Shown in pieces: positions 18,043 through 26,394 of a DNA stretch of 64,000 bases (position 1 is the stretch's first letter; each line of letters starts with the position of its first letter). The DNA comes from Acidobacteriota bacterium (GTDB lineage Bacteria > Acidobacteriota > Terriglobia > 20CM-2-55-15). Made by a program: the position numbers and the translations under genes. The notes under the pieces were generated by a model that searched no databases, was not told the origin of the DNA, and saw nothing but the letters and a program-made list of their open reading frames with translations. The stretch is taken from assembly GCA_022821145.1 (NCBI GenBank), contig JAJEEE010000025.1, forward strand, positions 190,716 through 254,715, written 5' to 3'.

Positions 18043-18495
18043 CTAACGGAACAGGGCATCGAAAGCGCTGCGCGCATCCCCGGGCGATGCGGGCTCCTGG
18101 GGGCTGGAAACGCGGACAGTGGTTTTGGTTTCTCGCTCGACCGAGGTGCGGGGCTCGAAATACGAACAGTCGTTACGCTTGTCCTTCGCCATGATACGCG
18201 CCGGGATCGGCTGCGTGCATTCGAGCCGCGCGCCCGTGTCGAAGTGACGGCAGTTCTTGCAAGTGCGCAGATCCGCCCCGCATTTGGAACATTGGCCGTC
18301 GGCGGCGATGTTGGTGACAGCCTGGATGAGGTTCCCGCACAGGGAACACCGCATGACCTCCTGATACCCGGGCATTCGGGGCGAACGCGGGCCGTCGATG
18401 GACCTCCGCGACTGCATCGGACCGGACCGTTGGCGCGCTCGGTCGCGCTCCCGGTCGGAATCCTGGTAGCCCTGCTGCCTGTACTTTCTTCCCAT
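18043..18495 (-). CDS. Small zinc-ribbon protein of unknown function (150 aa)
   Basis: Not recognised as a named family. An Arg/Gln/Ser-rich N-terminus (1-45) is followed by clustered cysteines: CSLCG, CSKCGAD, CKNCRHFD, then single cysteines in ECTQP and DCSYFEPR. The first two CxxC pairs fit one zinc ribbon and the rest a second metal site. Such proteins often bind nucleic acid or act as adaptors, but nothing here fixes a role. It starts with ATG at 18495, 66 bases before the NYN gene on the same strand, so both may be co-transcribed. Confidence 0.7.
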   Translation of the reverse strand: MGRKYRQQGYQDSDRERDRARQRSGPMQSRRSIDGPRSPRMPGYQEVMRCSLCGNLIQAVTNIAADGQCSKCGADLRTCKNCRHFDTGARLECTQPIPARIMAKDKRNDCSYFEPRTSVERETKTTVRVSSPQEPASPGDARSAFDALFR

Positions 18496-18599
18496 GGCTT
18501 CCTCGTTGTACCAAACCTCGGACGGGGCGCGGGTAACGCAAGAAACAGAAAAGGGGAATCCGGGAGGCGATTCCTCGACTCACCGGTCACGGACAGTTC

Positions 18600-18632
18600 A
18601 TTATATTCCCGGGACGGAACCGGTCCAGTCAA
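18600..18632 (-). promoter_or_regulatory. Candidate promoter for the zinc-ribbon gene
   Basis: The minus strand carries a perfect TATAAT at 18605-18600 and a TTGACT at 18632-18627. The spacing is 21, longer than ideal, so the -10 is more convincing than the -35. It lies about 105 bases upstream of the start at 18495. Confidence 0.35.
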
Positions 18633-18654
18633 ATTATTTCGGCACGCCGCGCTT

Positions 18655-21381
18655 TCACGAGCCGGGGGTGTTCCCGGTCGCGTCCCCGTTTCGCGGTTCG
18701 GAGTCCAGGAGCGCGGACACGGCGGACCTCAAGTCCTCGTTGATGCGCGTGTACGGATCGGCCGCTTCCCGGTATCGGTCCGGATGGATCGGATCGCCGA
18801 CACGGATCCGCACCGGATGCGCCCTCGGCTTCCCCCCGCGAGGCCACGCCTCGAAGGTGCCGGTGATGCCGACCGGCACGAGCGGTGCATCGAGCTCGAT
18901 CGAGAGGATCGCGCTGCCCTTCTTGAATTCCCGGAGCTGGCCGTCCATGCTTCGCTCCCCTTCGGGAAAGACCAGCAGAATCCGATTTTTCCGGAGACCG
19001 ACGGCGGCCACGCGCATCGCGCGCGTGAGGTTCGCGTTGGGGTCGACCGGAACGATGTTCACGCTCGAGGCCAGGCGCTGGGCGATCGGTCCGCGCAGGT
19101 AGTCCGTGTAGCCGAGAATGAAGATGTCGCGGATCACACGATACGGCAAGACCGAACATACCAGGAACGAGTCCAGGTACGACAGGTGGTTGGGACAAAT
19201 GATGAACGGCCCCGAGGCCGGGAGCTTCTCCAGGCCCTCGACGCGCGTTCGAAACGGGAGCCTGGCCAACAGGCCGAATACCCGGATCGTCGGGAAACCG
19301 AAGAACGTCAGGCTGGCGCGCGAATCGCGTATGAACTGCCCGGCCAGGTCTTCGTCGCCGTCCGCGGTCAGCTTCTCCTTCCAGTTCCGCTGCACGTCCT
19401 GCGGGCCGCCCTGTGCATCCTCGAACGCCTGGATGAGCTCGCCGATCGTGAAGACCTGGTTCGCGCGATCCTCTCCCAGCTCGCTCTCCAGCTTCGCTTC
19501 GATCGTCGCCAACAGCTCGACCCGGGCCAGTGAATCGAAACCGAGATCCAGATCGAAGTTCATGTCCGGCGTCAGGGGGCCCAGATCGGGCTTGGCGTCA
19601 TGGATGGCCCTCGCGACCACCGCCCCGATCCCGGAACGCAGCACTTCGGCATCCTCGGCCTCGGCGGGCCCGTCGGGCCGGGTCCCGGCGCCCCGAACCT
19701 CTTCCTCGTAGATCTCGAACCGTTTCAGCTTGCGCGTCACGGTCCTCGGCAGCGGTTCGTTGCGGACCGTCATGGAATGGACGCGCATGAACGAAGCCAG
19801 ATCCCTGGAACGGTTCTCCAGCTCGTACCGGACCATTTCTCCGATCGCGGTCTGGTTGCGCTTTCGGAACTCGTCGAGGTCGGGCACGATCACGGCGTGC
19901 AGCGTGTCGCCCAGGCCCGAGGCGCCGGGCAAACCCATGACGCACATTTCCTTGACGTAGGGACACTTCTCGTAGTGCGCCTCGACTTCCTCGGGATAGA
20001 TGTTCTTGCCGGTCGACAGGACGATGACGTCCTTGCTGCGGCCGGTGATCGTCAGGTTGCCATCGCGGTCCAGCCGGCCCAGGTCGCCCGTGTGCAGCCA
20101 TCCGTCGCGGATCGCCCCGGCCGTCGCGGCCTCGTTCCTGTAGTACCCGGGCATCAGGATGTTCCCGGAGACCAGCACTTCGCCGATCCCTTCATCGTTC
20201 GGCTCATCGATTCGAATCGCCACGCCCCGGAGCGGAAGCCCGACGCTGCCGACCTTGTTTCGGCTGACCGGGGTGATCGTGGCCGCGGCGGTGGTTTCGG
20301 TGAGACCGTAAGCCTGCACCATCGTGTACCCGAGAGTCTGGAAGTCTTCGGCGATCCTGGGTTCGAAACGCGAAGCCCCGGTGATCAACAACTGCAGGTC
20401 CGGACCGATCGAGGCGTGAATCCTGGAAAAGAGCTTTCGGCGGAACGCAGGCCTGTTGATGCGGCGCGCCACGGCGAACATCGTCCAGAAGAGTTTCCGC
20501 GTCAGCCAGGACTGCTCGGCGACCTGCCCGAAGACGCGCTTGTGGACGGCGTAGAAGAACTGAGGAACGCAGACGAAGAACGTGATGCGATGTTTCTTGA
20601 ACGCTTCGACGATGCTCTGGGGCGTGATCTTCGGCAGGAAGACGACGCCACACCCCGCCGCGAGCGCGCCGAAACCGTTCGCCACCAGCGGCAGCACGTG
20701 GGAAAAGGGCAGCACGGACAGGATGCGGTGACCCGACTCGAACTCCAGGTGTTCCAGTATGCCGTCGATGTCGTACGACATGCTGCGCGAGAAAATCTCG
20801 ACGGCCTTCGGGTCGCCCGTCGTTCCCGACGTATAAACCAGCAGCGCCCTCGGATCCGGGGAATCCGGCGGCGACCAGGCGCAACCGTCGCCCCGGGCCA
20901 GGAACGACTCCCAGGATGTCGTGGCGTCCGGAGCCGTGTTGGCGACGATCTCGACGCCGGCGCCGCCGTCGAGCGCCGCGGTGGCGGTCTCGACGTTCGA
21001 GGCGTCGGTGAACACCATCCGGCATCCGGCATGGTCGACCAATCGCCGAATGGAATCGGCCGGCAGCAACGTCGACAGCGGCACCCCGACGGCGCCTTGC
21101 CGTATGACCCCGAGGCCTACGAAGACCCACTGAGGACAGTTGTCCATCAATATCCCGACCCGGTCGCCGGGTTCGATCCCGGACGCCGCCAGCGCGGTGG
21201 CCACATGGATCGAACGGTCGACGACGTCGCGATACGTGTATTCCTCGGTCCGGTCGGGGTGGTCCACCGCGAAGGCGAAGCGTCCGGGATCGGAGCGCGC
21301 CCACTCGTCCAACCGCTCCAGGAACCAGAGATCGGGCAGTTCGCGGCTCGGAGCTCCCGAAACTTCCGTACGCATGTTCAT
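18655..21381 (-). CDS. Acyl-AMP ligase / ACP / PlsC-type acyltransferase fusion (908 aa)
   Basis: Three domains in one chain. AMP-forming acyl ligase about 10-545: ATP motif LVYTSGTTGDPKAVE, QAYGLTETTAA, GWLHTGDLG and GRSKDVI. Acyl carrier domain about 580-655: LGFDSLARVELL, with Ser near 616. PlsC/LPLAT acyltransferase about 690-890: NHLSYLD (the HX4D motif, near 731) and FPEGERS (near 806). The predicted action is activation of a fatty acid, loading on the built-in ACP, then transfer to a lysophospholipid or another acceptor on the membrane. It resembles Aas-type enzymes, but with the ligase first and an inserted ACP. It may act on the PKS product 2 kb away; that link is only by proximity. 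Confidence 0.9.
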   Translation of the reverse strand: MNMRTEVSGAPSRELPDLWFLERLDEWARSDPGRFAFAVDHPDRTEEYTYRDVVDRSIHVATALAASGIEPGDRVGILMDNCPQWVFVGLGVIRQGAVGVPLSTLLPADSIRRLVDHAGCRMVFTDASNVETATAALDGGAGVEIVANTAPDATTSWESFLARGDGCAWSPPDSPDPRALLVYTSGTTGDPKAVEIFSRSMSYDIDGILEHLEFESGHRILSVLPFSHVLPLVANGFGALAAGCGVVFLPKITPQSIVEAFKKHRITFFVCVPQFFYAVHKRVFGQVAEQSWLTRKLFWTMFAVARRINRPAFRRKLFSRIHASIGPDLQLLITGASRFEPRIAEDFQTLGYTMVQAYGLTETTAAATITPVSRNKVGSVGLPLRGVAIRIDEPNDEGIGEVLVSGNILMPGYYRNEAATAGAIRDGWLHTGDLGRLDRDGNLTITGRSKDVIVLSTGKNIYPEEVEAHYEKCPYVKEMCVMGLPGASGLGDTLHAVIVPDLDEFRKRNQTAIGEMVRYELENRSRDLASFMRVHSMTVRNEPLPRTVTRKLKRFEIYEEEVRGAGTRPDGPAEAEDAEVLRSGIGAVVARAIHDAKPDLGPLTPDMNFDLDLGFDSLARVELLATIEAKLESELGEDRANQVFTIGELIQAFEDAQGGPQDVQRNWKEKLTADGDEDLAGQFIRDSRASLTFFGFPTIRVFGLLARLPFRTRVEGLEKLPASGPFIICPNHLSYLDSFLVCSVLPYRVIRDIFILGYTDYLRGPIAQRLASSVNIVPVDPNANLTRAMRVAAVGLRKNRILLVFPEGERSMDGQLREFKKGSAILSIELDAPLVPVGITGTFEAWPRGGKPRAHPVRIRVGDPIHPDRYREAADPYTRINEDLRSAVSALLDSEPRNGDATGNTPGS

Positions 21382-21570
21382 GAATTATTCGCAGACCAGA
21401 CAGCACACCGGATCAGCCGGAGCGGTTCATGCTAGCAGTCCGCCACGGCCGTGTACAAGCCTGCACGGGATTGTTAGCATACCGGCCCGGGCGCTCGCGG
21501 CGAGCCATGCGGCCTCGGCCGCGGTAACGTCCCGGGCACGGCGCGCCAACGCCCACACCGGAGCGGACCC

Positions 21571-22824
21571 GTGAGCACGACTCCCGACACCGGTCTCCGA
21601 CGACTCGTCGGTCCCGGCCTGATGGTCGCGGCCACCGGCGTGGGCGCCGGCGACTTGGCGGCCGCCACGCTCGGCGGCGCCAACTTCGGACTGCTCCTGA
21701 TCTGGGCCGTCGTCCTGGGGGCGGCGTTCAAGTTCGTGCTCAACGAGGGTCTCGGCCGATGGCAGCTCGCCACCGACACCACGCTCGTGGAGGGTTGGGC
21801 CGAGCATCTCCCGCGATGGGTCAAGGCGTACTTCGGCGTCTACCTCGTCTTGTGGACGATCTCGGTCAGCGCCGCGATGGCCAGCGCCTGCGGCCTGGGC
21901 ATATCCAACCTGACGGGCGGGGCCGTGTCCGCCCAGTCCGGCGCGGTGGTCCACAGCGTTCTCGGCGGGATCTTCATCTGGATTGGCGGTTTCAAGGGTT
22001 TCGAAAGACTGATGCAGGTATTGATCGGCGTCATGGTCGTATTCATCGTCGCCTGCGCCGTGCTGACGTTCGAAAATCCCGGCGGCGCGGTCCGCGGACT
22101 TCTCGTTCCCACGATTCCGGCCGGCGGGACCGGTTCGCTGCTGGCGCTGATCGGCGGGGTGGGCGGCACGTTGACCGTGCTCAACTACAACTACTGGATG
22201 CGGGAGGAGAAGATCCGGGGTCCCGAGGCGCTCCGATACATCCGCTTCGACCTGTTGATCGCCTACGGCGTCACGGCGGTGCTGGCGATCGCCGTTCTGA
22301 TCATGGCTAATCGGGCGTTCTTCGTAACGGGTGTCGAGCTCAACAGCGACACGGTCGTGCCCCAGATGGCCGCCACGCTGGAGGCAACGCTGGGGCCGCT
22401 GGGATGGTTCGCCTACTCGGTCGGGTTCTGGGGAGCGACGCTGACCTCTCTTCTCGGAGTGTGGCAGGGCGTGCCGTACATGTATGCGGACATGTACGGC
22501 ATCGTGCGCGGGTACGGTGCGGAGGCGCGCCGCGAGCTCACGCGGGTCACGAGCCGGCCCTACCGCATCGCGCTCGCGGCGATGGCCCTGATCCCCATCC
22601 CGTTCACGTTTCTGGATCAGCCGTTCCTGGTGGTGGCAACCTACGCGGTGGTCGGCAGCCTGTTCATCCCGTTCCTCGCCGCGACGCTGCTGTACATGAA
22701 CAACCGGATCGCGTGGACATCGCCCATCGCCAGGAACGGTTGGGCGGCGAACGCCGTGCTCGTCCTGGCGCTGGCGTTCTTCGCAACGATCGGTATTCGC
22801 GATATCGTCCGGGCGTTCGGCTGA
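21571..22824 (+). CDS. Nramp-family transporter lacking the canonical metal motifs
   Basis: 417 aa, about 11 hydrophobic segments, with a GTG start. The order of segments and the sequence around TM1 (PGLMVAATGVGAGDLAAATLGG) fit the Nramp fold. In true Mn/Fe Nramps TM1 carries DPGN and TM6 carries MPH; here TM1 has G-V-G-A-G-D and the TM6 region reads GGVGGTLTVLNYNYW. The transported ion is therefore uncertain, and the protein belongs to a divergent Nramp-like group. It is 106 bases upstream of alr in the same direction. Family membership is good; calling it a Mn/Fe transporter would be over-reading. Confidence 0.8.
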   Translation: MSTTPDTGLRRLVGPGLMVAATGVGAGDLAAATLGGANFGLLLIWAVVLGAAFKFVLNEGLGRWQLATDTTLVEGWAEHLPRWVKAYFGVYLVLWTISVSAAMASACGLGISNLTGGAVSAQSGAVVHSVLGGIFIWIGGFKGFERLMQVLIGVMVVFIVACAVLTFENPGGAVRGLLVPTIPAGGTGSLLALIGGVGGTLTVLNYNYWMREEKIRGPEALRYIRFDLLIAYGVTAVLAIAVLIMANRAFFVTGVELNSDTVVPQMAATLEATLGPLGWFAYSVGFWGATLTSLLGVWQGVPYMYADMYGIVRGYGAEARRELTRVTSRPYRIALAAMALIPIPFTFLDQPFLVVATYAVVGSLFIPFLAATLLYMNNRIAWTSPIARNGWAANAVLVLALAFFATIGIRDIVRAFG

Positions 22825-22930
22825 CGTACGGTCAAGGCAGTGTCCTCGGCGCCGGAAACACGCGGGCTTCCGGATCGTCGAACCCGTCGGGCATGGCGCG
22901 CGGGACCCCGAGCGCGCCGAACGGAGACGC

Positions 22931-24127
22931 ATGAGTCTGAACGGTTCGTGGATCGAGGTCGACGGCCGCCGCTTGCGGAAGAACGTCCGGACGTTCCGGA
23001 CGTTGCTCCGGCCGGAGACTCGCCTGTTGACCGTGGTGAAGTCCAACGCCTACGGCCACGGCCTGGAACTGACCGCGAGCGCGGTCGCGGCCCACACGGA
23101 CTGGTTCGGCGTGGACTCGGTCTCCGAAGCGCGGGCCATCGCCGGACCGGCTGGAGGCAAGCCGATTCTGATCATGGGATACCTCGCTCGCGACCATGCA
23201 TCGGAGGTCGTGGAACGCGGGTTTCGAAACGTCGTCTACCGGATGGATACCGTGCAGGCGCTGTCCGCCGAGGCGGCAACCCGTGGACGGACCGCCCGTG
23301 TGCACCTGAAGATCGAAACCGGCACCAACCGCCAGGGCGTGCCGCACGCCCGGGCCGCCGAGTTCGGAACCGCCGCCGCAGCATTGCCGGGCATCGAAGT
23401 CGAAGGCGCCTGCACTCACTTCGCCAACATCGAAGACACGCTCGATCCGACGTTCGCGCTCACGCAACTCGACCGGTTCCGAAGCGCCCTCGACTCCCTG
23501 GCGGCCATCGGAATCCGCCCGGGCATGATTCACGCGGCGGCGACCGCGGGCATCCTGCTCTATCCCGACACGCATTTCAGCCTGGTCCGGCTGGGAATCG
23601 GCGCGTACGGCGTCTGGCCGTCCCGCGAAACGCGAATCGCGGCCCGCGAACGCGGCCGGGACGTCGTGCTCCAGCCGGCGCTGACCTGGAAGGCGCGCGT
23701 GGCCCAGTTGAAGCGGATCCAGGCCGGCGAGCATGTCGGCTACGGCTTGTCCTATCAGGCCGGCCGTGACATGACGCTGGCCGTGATCCCGGTGGGTTAC
23801 TACGAGGGTTACGACCGTCACCTGTCCAACGCGGGCCGCGCCCTGATCCGGGGCCGGGCCGTTCCCGTCATCGGACGCGTCGCCATGAACATGGCCGTCC
23901 TGGACGTGACCGACGTTCCGGACGCGCGTCCCGACGAGGAAGTCGTGCTGCTCGGACAGCAGGGAGGCGCCGAGGTTCCGGCCGACGAACTGGCGGCCCG
24001 CGTCGGCACGATCTCCTACGAGATCCTTGCCCGCATCAACCCGTTGTTGGCTCGCGTCCGCATCGACGACCCGGATGCCGACGCAGGGATCGCCGGAATC
24101 GGCACGGAACGGACGAGTCGAGATTGA
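22931..24127 (+). CDS. alr: Alanine racemase
   Basis: PLP enzyme making D-alanine for peptidoglycan. Lys37 in VVKSNAYGHG is the Schiff-base lysine and Tyr271 in VGYGLSYQ the second catalytic base. Other family blocks are KIETGTNRQG, HAAATAGI, VRLGIGAYG and GRVAMNMAVLDVTD. The length, 398 aa, is normal. The stop overlaps the next gene's ATG (TGATG), suggesting translational coupling. Confidence 0.95.
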   Translation: MSLNGSWIEVDGRRLRKNVRTFRTLLRPETRLLTVVKSNAYGHGLELTASAVAAHTDWFGVDSVSEARAIAGPAGGKPILIMGYLARDHASEVVERGFRNVVYRMDTVQALSAEAATRGRTARVHLKIETGTNRQGVPHARAAEFGTAAAALPGIEVEGACTHFANIEDTLDPTFALTQLDRFRSALDSLAAIGIRPGMIHAAATAGILLYPDTHFSLVRLGIGAYGVWPSRETRIAARERGRDVVLQPALTWKARVAQLKRIQAGEHVGYGLSYQAGRDMTLAVIPVGYYEGYDRHLSNAGRALIRGRAVPVIGRVAMNMAVLDVTDVPDARPDEEVVLLGQQGGAEVPADELAARVGTISYEILARINPLLARVRIDDPDADAGIAGIGTERTSRD

Positions 24128-24687
24128 TGGCCGGCGAACTGGAGAGCGTGGACATCCGCACGCGCGCCGCGTGGCGGCAGTGGCTCGACGCGAACCACGC
24201 GTCAAGCCGCGGCGTCTGGCTGATCTGCCACAAGAAGCATACGGGCGTTCCGGGCCTGAAATACGAGGACATCGTGGGAGAAGCGTTGTGCTTCGGCTGG
24301 ATCGACAGCCTCGTCCGGCGGCTGGACGACGACCGGTATCTTCGGAAGGTCACGCCGCGCCGGCCGGGGAGCGTCTGGTCGGCAAACAACCGCAAGCTCT
24401 ACGCGACGCTCGAGGCCGACGGGAAGCTCGCGGCCGCCGGCGAGCGGATGGCGCCCACCGGCAACGCGTACGGCCCGCCCCCGGCCGTGCCGGAGTTGCC
24501 CGCCTACATCGCCCGCGCGTTCAGGGCCGACGCCCAAGCGTGGAAGTTCTTCAACGCGCTGGCGCCCACGGACCGGCGTCATTTCGTCGGATGGATTCAC
24601 ACCGCGAAGCGTCCCGAGACCCGGGAGAAGCGCATCCGCGAGTCCATCCGGCTGCTGGGCGCCGGCAAGAAGCTCGGTTCGAAGTGA
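24127..24687 (+). CDS. YdeI/OmpD-associated family protein
   Basis: 186 aa. Blocks RAAWRQWLDANH, GVWLICHKKHTG, YEDIVGEALCFGWIDS and TPRRPGSVWSANN are typical of the YdeI family, with the second half (RAFRADAQAWKFFNALAP, IRESIRLLGAGKKL) also matching. Members are small cytosolic proteins linked to stress or bacteriocin protection; the biochemical action is not settled. ATG at 24127 shares its A with the alr stop codon; a TTG at 24124 is a less likely start. Confidence 0.85.
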   Translation: MAGELESVDIRTRAAWRQWLDANHASSRGVWLICHKKHTGVPGLKYEDIVGEALCFGWIDSLVRRLDDDRYLRKVTPRRPGSVWSANNRKLYATLEADGKLAAAGERMAPTGNAYGPPPAVPELPAYIARAFRADAQAWKFFNALAPTDRRHFVGWIHTAKRPETREKRIRESIRLLGAGKKLGSK

Positions 24688-24704
24688 CGATTCCGGAGGC
24701 CGCG

Positions 24705-25085
24705 ATGAACCTGCAGATCGGCTACGCCAATGTTTACGTCAGCGACATGGAGCGCGCGGTGCGCTTCTACAGGGACGCGCTCGGGTTGCGTCTGGAGCAT
24801 CGGGACGACGGGTTCGGATATGCGAGCTTCGACGCCGGCCCGATCCGGATGGGCATCCTCGCCCTCCAGCCCGGAGCGGACAACTTCGACGACCTCGTCG
24901 GCGGACACACGGGCATCGCCTTCACCGTCCCCGAGATCGATCCCGTGTTCGAAGCGCTCAAGGAACGGGGCGTCGTGTTCCCGATGGAGCCCGCGGACCA
25001 GCCCTGGGGCGGGCGCCTGGCCCTGCTCGCCGACCCGGACGGCAACGTCTTTTACCTGGACCAGGTGCCGGCCGATCATGCATGA
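24705..25085 (+). CDS. VOC/glyoxalase-superfamily protein (126 aa)
   Basis: Single vicinal-oxygen-chelate module pair: YVSDMERAVRFYRDALGL at the N-terminus, GHTGIAFTVPEID in the middle and LLADPDGNVFYLDQ at the end. The small size suggests a homodimer with the metal or ligand site between subunits. The substrate cannot be told; lyase, dioxygenase-like and resistance functions all occur in this fold. A strong ribosome site (GGAGG, 24695-24699) and a 17-base gap place it in the alr-ydeI operon. Confidence 0.88.
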   Translation: MNLQIGYANVYVSDMERAVRFYRDALGLRLEHRDDGFGYASFDAGPIRMGILALQPGADNFDDLVGGHTGIAFTVPEIDPVFEALKERGVVFPMEPADQPWGGRLALLADPDGNVFYLDQVPADHA

Positions 25086-25166
25086 AACGCAGCGCCCGGC
25101 GGCGACGAGTGCCCGCCTCGAGCCGTCGCACGGCGCGGGTTCGCAGGTGTACCGTCGCTCCCCGTT

Positions 25167-25185
25167 CGGGTCGTGGTGTTGCGAT
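25167..25185 (+). repeat. Left copy of a 19-base direct repeat flanking VapBC
   Basis: CGGGTCGTGGTGTTGCGAT here and CGGGTCGTCGTGTTGCGAT at 26222-26240 differ at one base. The two copies bracket the vapBC module on the same strand. The rest of 25086-25331 holds no gene I can support. Confidence 0.5.
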
Positions 25186-25331
25186 AGCGATGACGCGCTG
25201 CAAGAGAATTCCTTGACACGCCGAAGGCTGGCAGGGACACGCAAACGACTTTCGCGCATGTTTTCGCCGATTCTGGTCGTGAGCTGGCGGCGTTCCTCGC
25301 GCCGACTCCGGCAACGGACGCCGATTCCGGC

Positions 25332-25368
25332 TTGATGCATCGATGACTACCGATTATGCTCTGCATCA
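25332..25368 (+). promoter_or_regulatory. vapB promoter and inverted-repeat operator
   Basis: TTGATG (25332-25337) and TATGCT (25355-25360), 17 bases apart, form a good promoter only 7 bases before the vapB ATG, so the transcript would be leaderless or nearly so. TGATGCA at 25333-25339 and TGCATCA at 25362-25368 are perfect inverted repeats around the -10, the usual place for autorepression by a VapBC complex. Confidence 0.55.
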
Positions 25369-25616
25369 TGAGAACGACCATTTCGCTTGACGAGCGCCTC
25401 GGGAGGCAGGTTCGCCGACGGGCGGCCGCCCAGGGCCTGAGCGTGAGCGCGTTTATCTCCAAGGTCCTCGACGACGCGATGAAACGGCGGGCGCCGTCGG
25501 AGCCGCTCCCGTTCCGCCTGGTGACGGTGCGCAATGCGCGCATTCGCGCGGGGGTCGATCTCGATGCGCCGAGAACGCTCGATGTCGAGGATGACCGGGC
25601 GCGTTTCGGGCGGTGA
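25368..25616 (+). CDS. vapB: Ribbon-helix-helix antitoxin (VapB-like)
   Basis: 82 aa. The N-terminus MRTTISLDERLGRQVRRRAAAQGLSVSAFISKVL is a typical MetJ/Arc/CopG-type ribbon-helix-helix DNA-binding unit (one strand, two helices). The C-terminal tail would wrap the toxin. The next gene 14 bases downstream is a PIN toxin. ATG at 25368 is chosen because the motif starts right there. Confidence 0.85.
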   Translation: MRTTISLDERLGRQVRRRAAAQGLSVSAFISKVLDDAMKRRAPSEPLPFRLVTVRNARIRAGVDLDAPRTLDVEDDRARFGR

Positions 25617-25630
25617 GGTAGCGACACGCG

Positions 25631-26074
25631 ATGCTCCTTCCCGATGTCAATGTGCTGATCTACGCGCATTTCGAAGACATCGTCGCGGAGCAGGCCGAGT
25701 ACGCCCGTTGGCTTACCCGCTTGGCGACGGGATCCGAGCCGTTCGCCCTTTCCGTCCTTGTACTGTCGGGGTTCGTTCGCATCGCGACGAATCCCCGGGT
25801 ATTCGACCCGCCATCAACCCTTGAAAGCGCTTTTTCCTTCGTCTCGTCCCTGGTCGAACGGCCGACGGCCCGGATTGTCGGTCCCGGTCCCGATCACCTG
25901 GAGATTTTCGAGCGGTTGTGCCGTGAGGCGGGTGCGACGGGGAAGTTGGTTGCCGACGCTCAACACGCGGCGATCGCGGTGGAGCACGGCTGCACCATGG
26001 TGTCCACCGACTCCGATTTCAACCGGTTCGCCGGGCTCCGGTGGCACCACCCGCTGCGCCCCGACGGTACTTAG
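25631..26074 (+). CDS. vapC: PIN-domain toxin (VapC-like)
   Basis: 147 aa PIN-domain RNase. PDVNVLIYAH holds the first catalytic aspartate; the later acidic residues lie in LVADAQHAAIAVEHG and MVSTDSDFNRFAGL, the standard PIN ending. It is expected to cleave RNA (in studied VapCs often tRNA or rRNA) when free of the upstream antitoxin; the target here is unknown. Composition resembles the TA-FitB/VapC group seen widely in soil and marine bacteria. Confidence 0.9.
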   Translation: MLLPDVNVLIYAHFEDIVAEQAEYARWLTRLATGSEPFALSVLVLSGFVRIATNPRVFDPPSTLESAFSFVSSLVERPTARIVGPGPDHLEIFERLCREAGATGKLVADAQHAAIAVEHGCTMVSTDSDFNRFAGLRWHHPLRPDGT

Positions 26075-26394
26075 GCCTGGCGCATAACGCGGGCGCGACG
26101 GATCGATCCGGACGACAGGCGGCGGGAGCGAGGCAAGAACCGCAGGCGCGGGGCTTCGCTGAAGCTGATGACGCTCGAGGCGAAGCACGGCCTCGGGGCG
26201 GTTGCGTGAGATCCCGCCTTGCGGGTCGTCGTGTTGCGATCGGGTTGACAACCGTGTGGAAGAACCGGCGCCTCAGAATCGGTTCGATAGTCGCCCCGTG
26301 CTTCGGTCCAGGCGCTCTCCTTTCGACGAGAATGGGGAAACAACGCCCGCGAACTTGGCGGCGCGGCCAATAGTCGCGGTATCCTGGACGCGTG
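26075..26394. other. Intergenic region, no gene, contains second 19-base repeat copy
   Basis: 320 bases between vapC and the DUF4159 gene. The only recognisable element is the second copy of the flanking repeat at 26222-26240, shortly followed by TTGACA at 26243-26248. No convincing coding potential; it may be debris around a mobile toxin-antitoxin cassette. Confidence 0.4.

Noticed and set aside
16447..19533. Very long open frame (over 1000 codons) on the plus strand opposite the NYN, zinc-ribbon and ligase genes
   Set aside because: Low-complexity Arg/Gly/Asp-rich translation with no domain; it is the antisense shadow of three well-supported minus-strand genes in GC-rich DNA.
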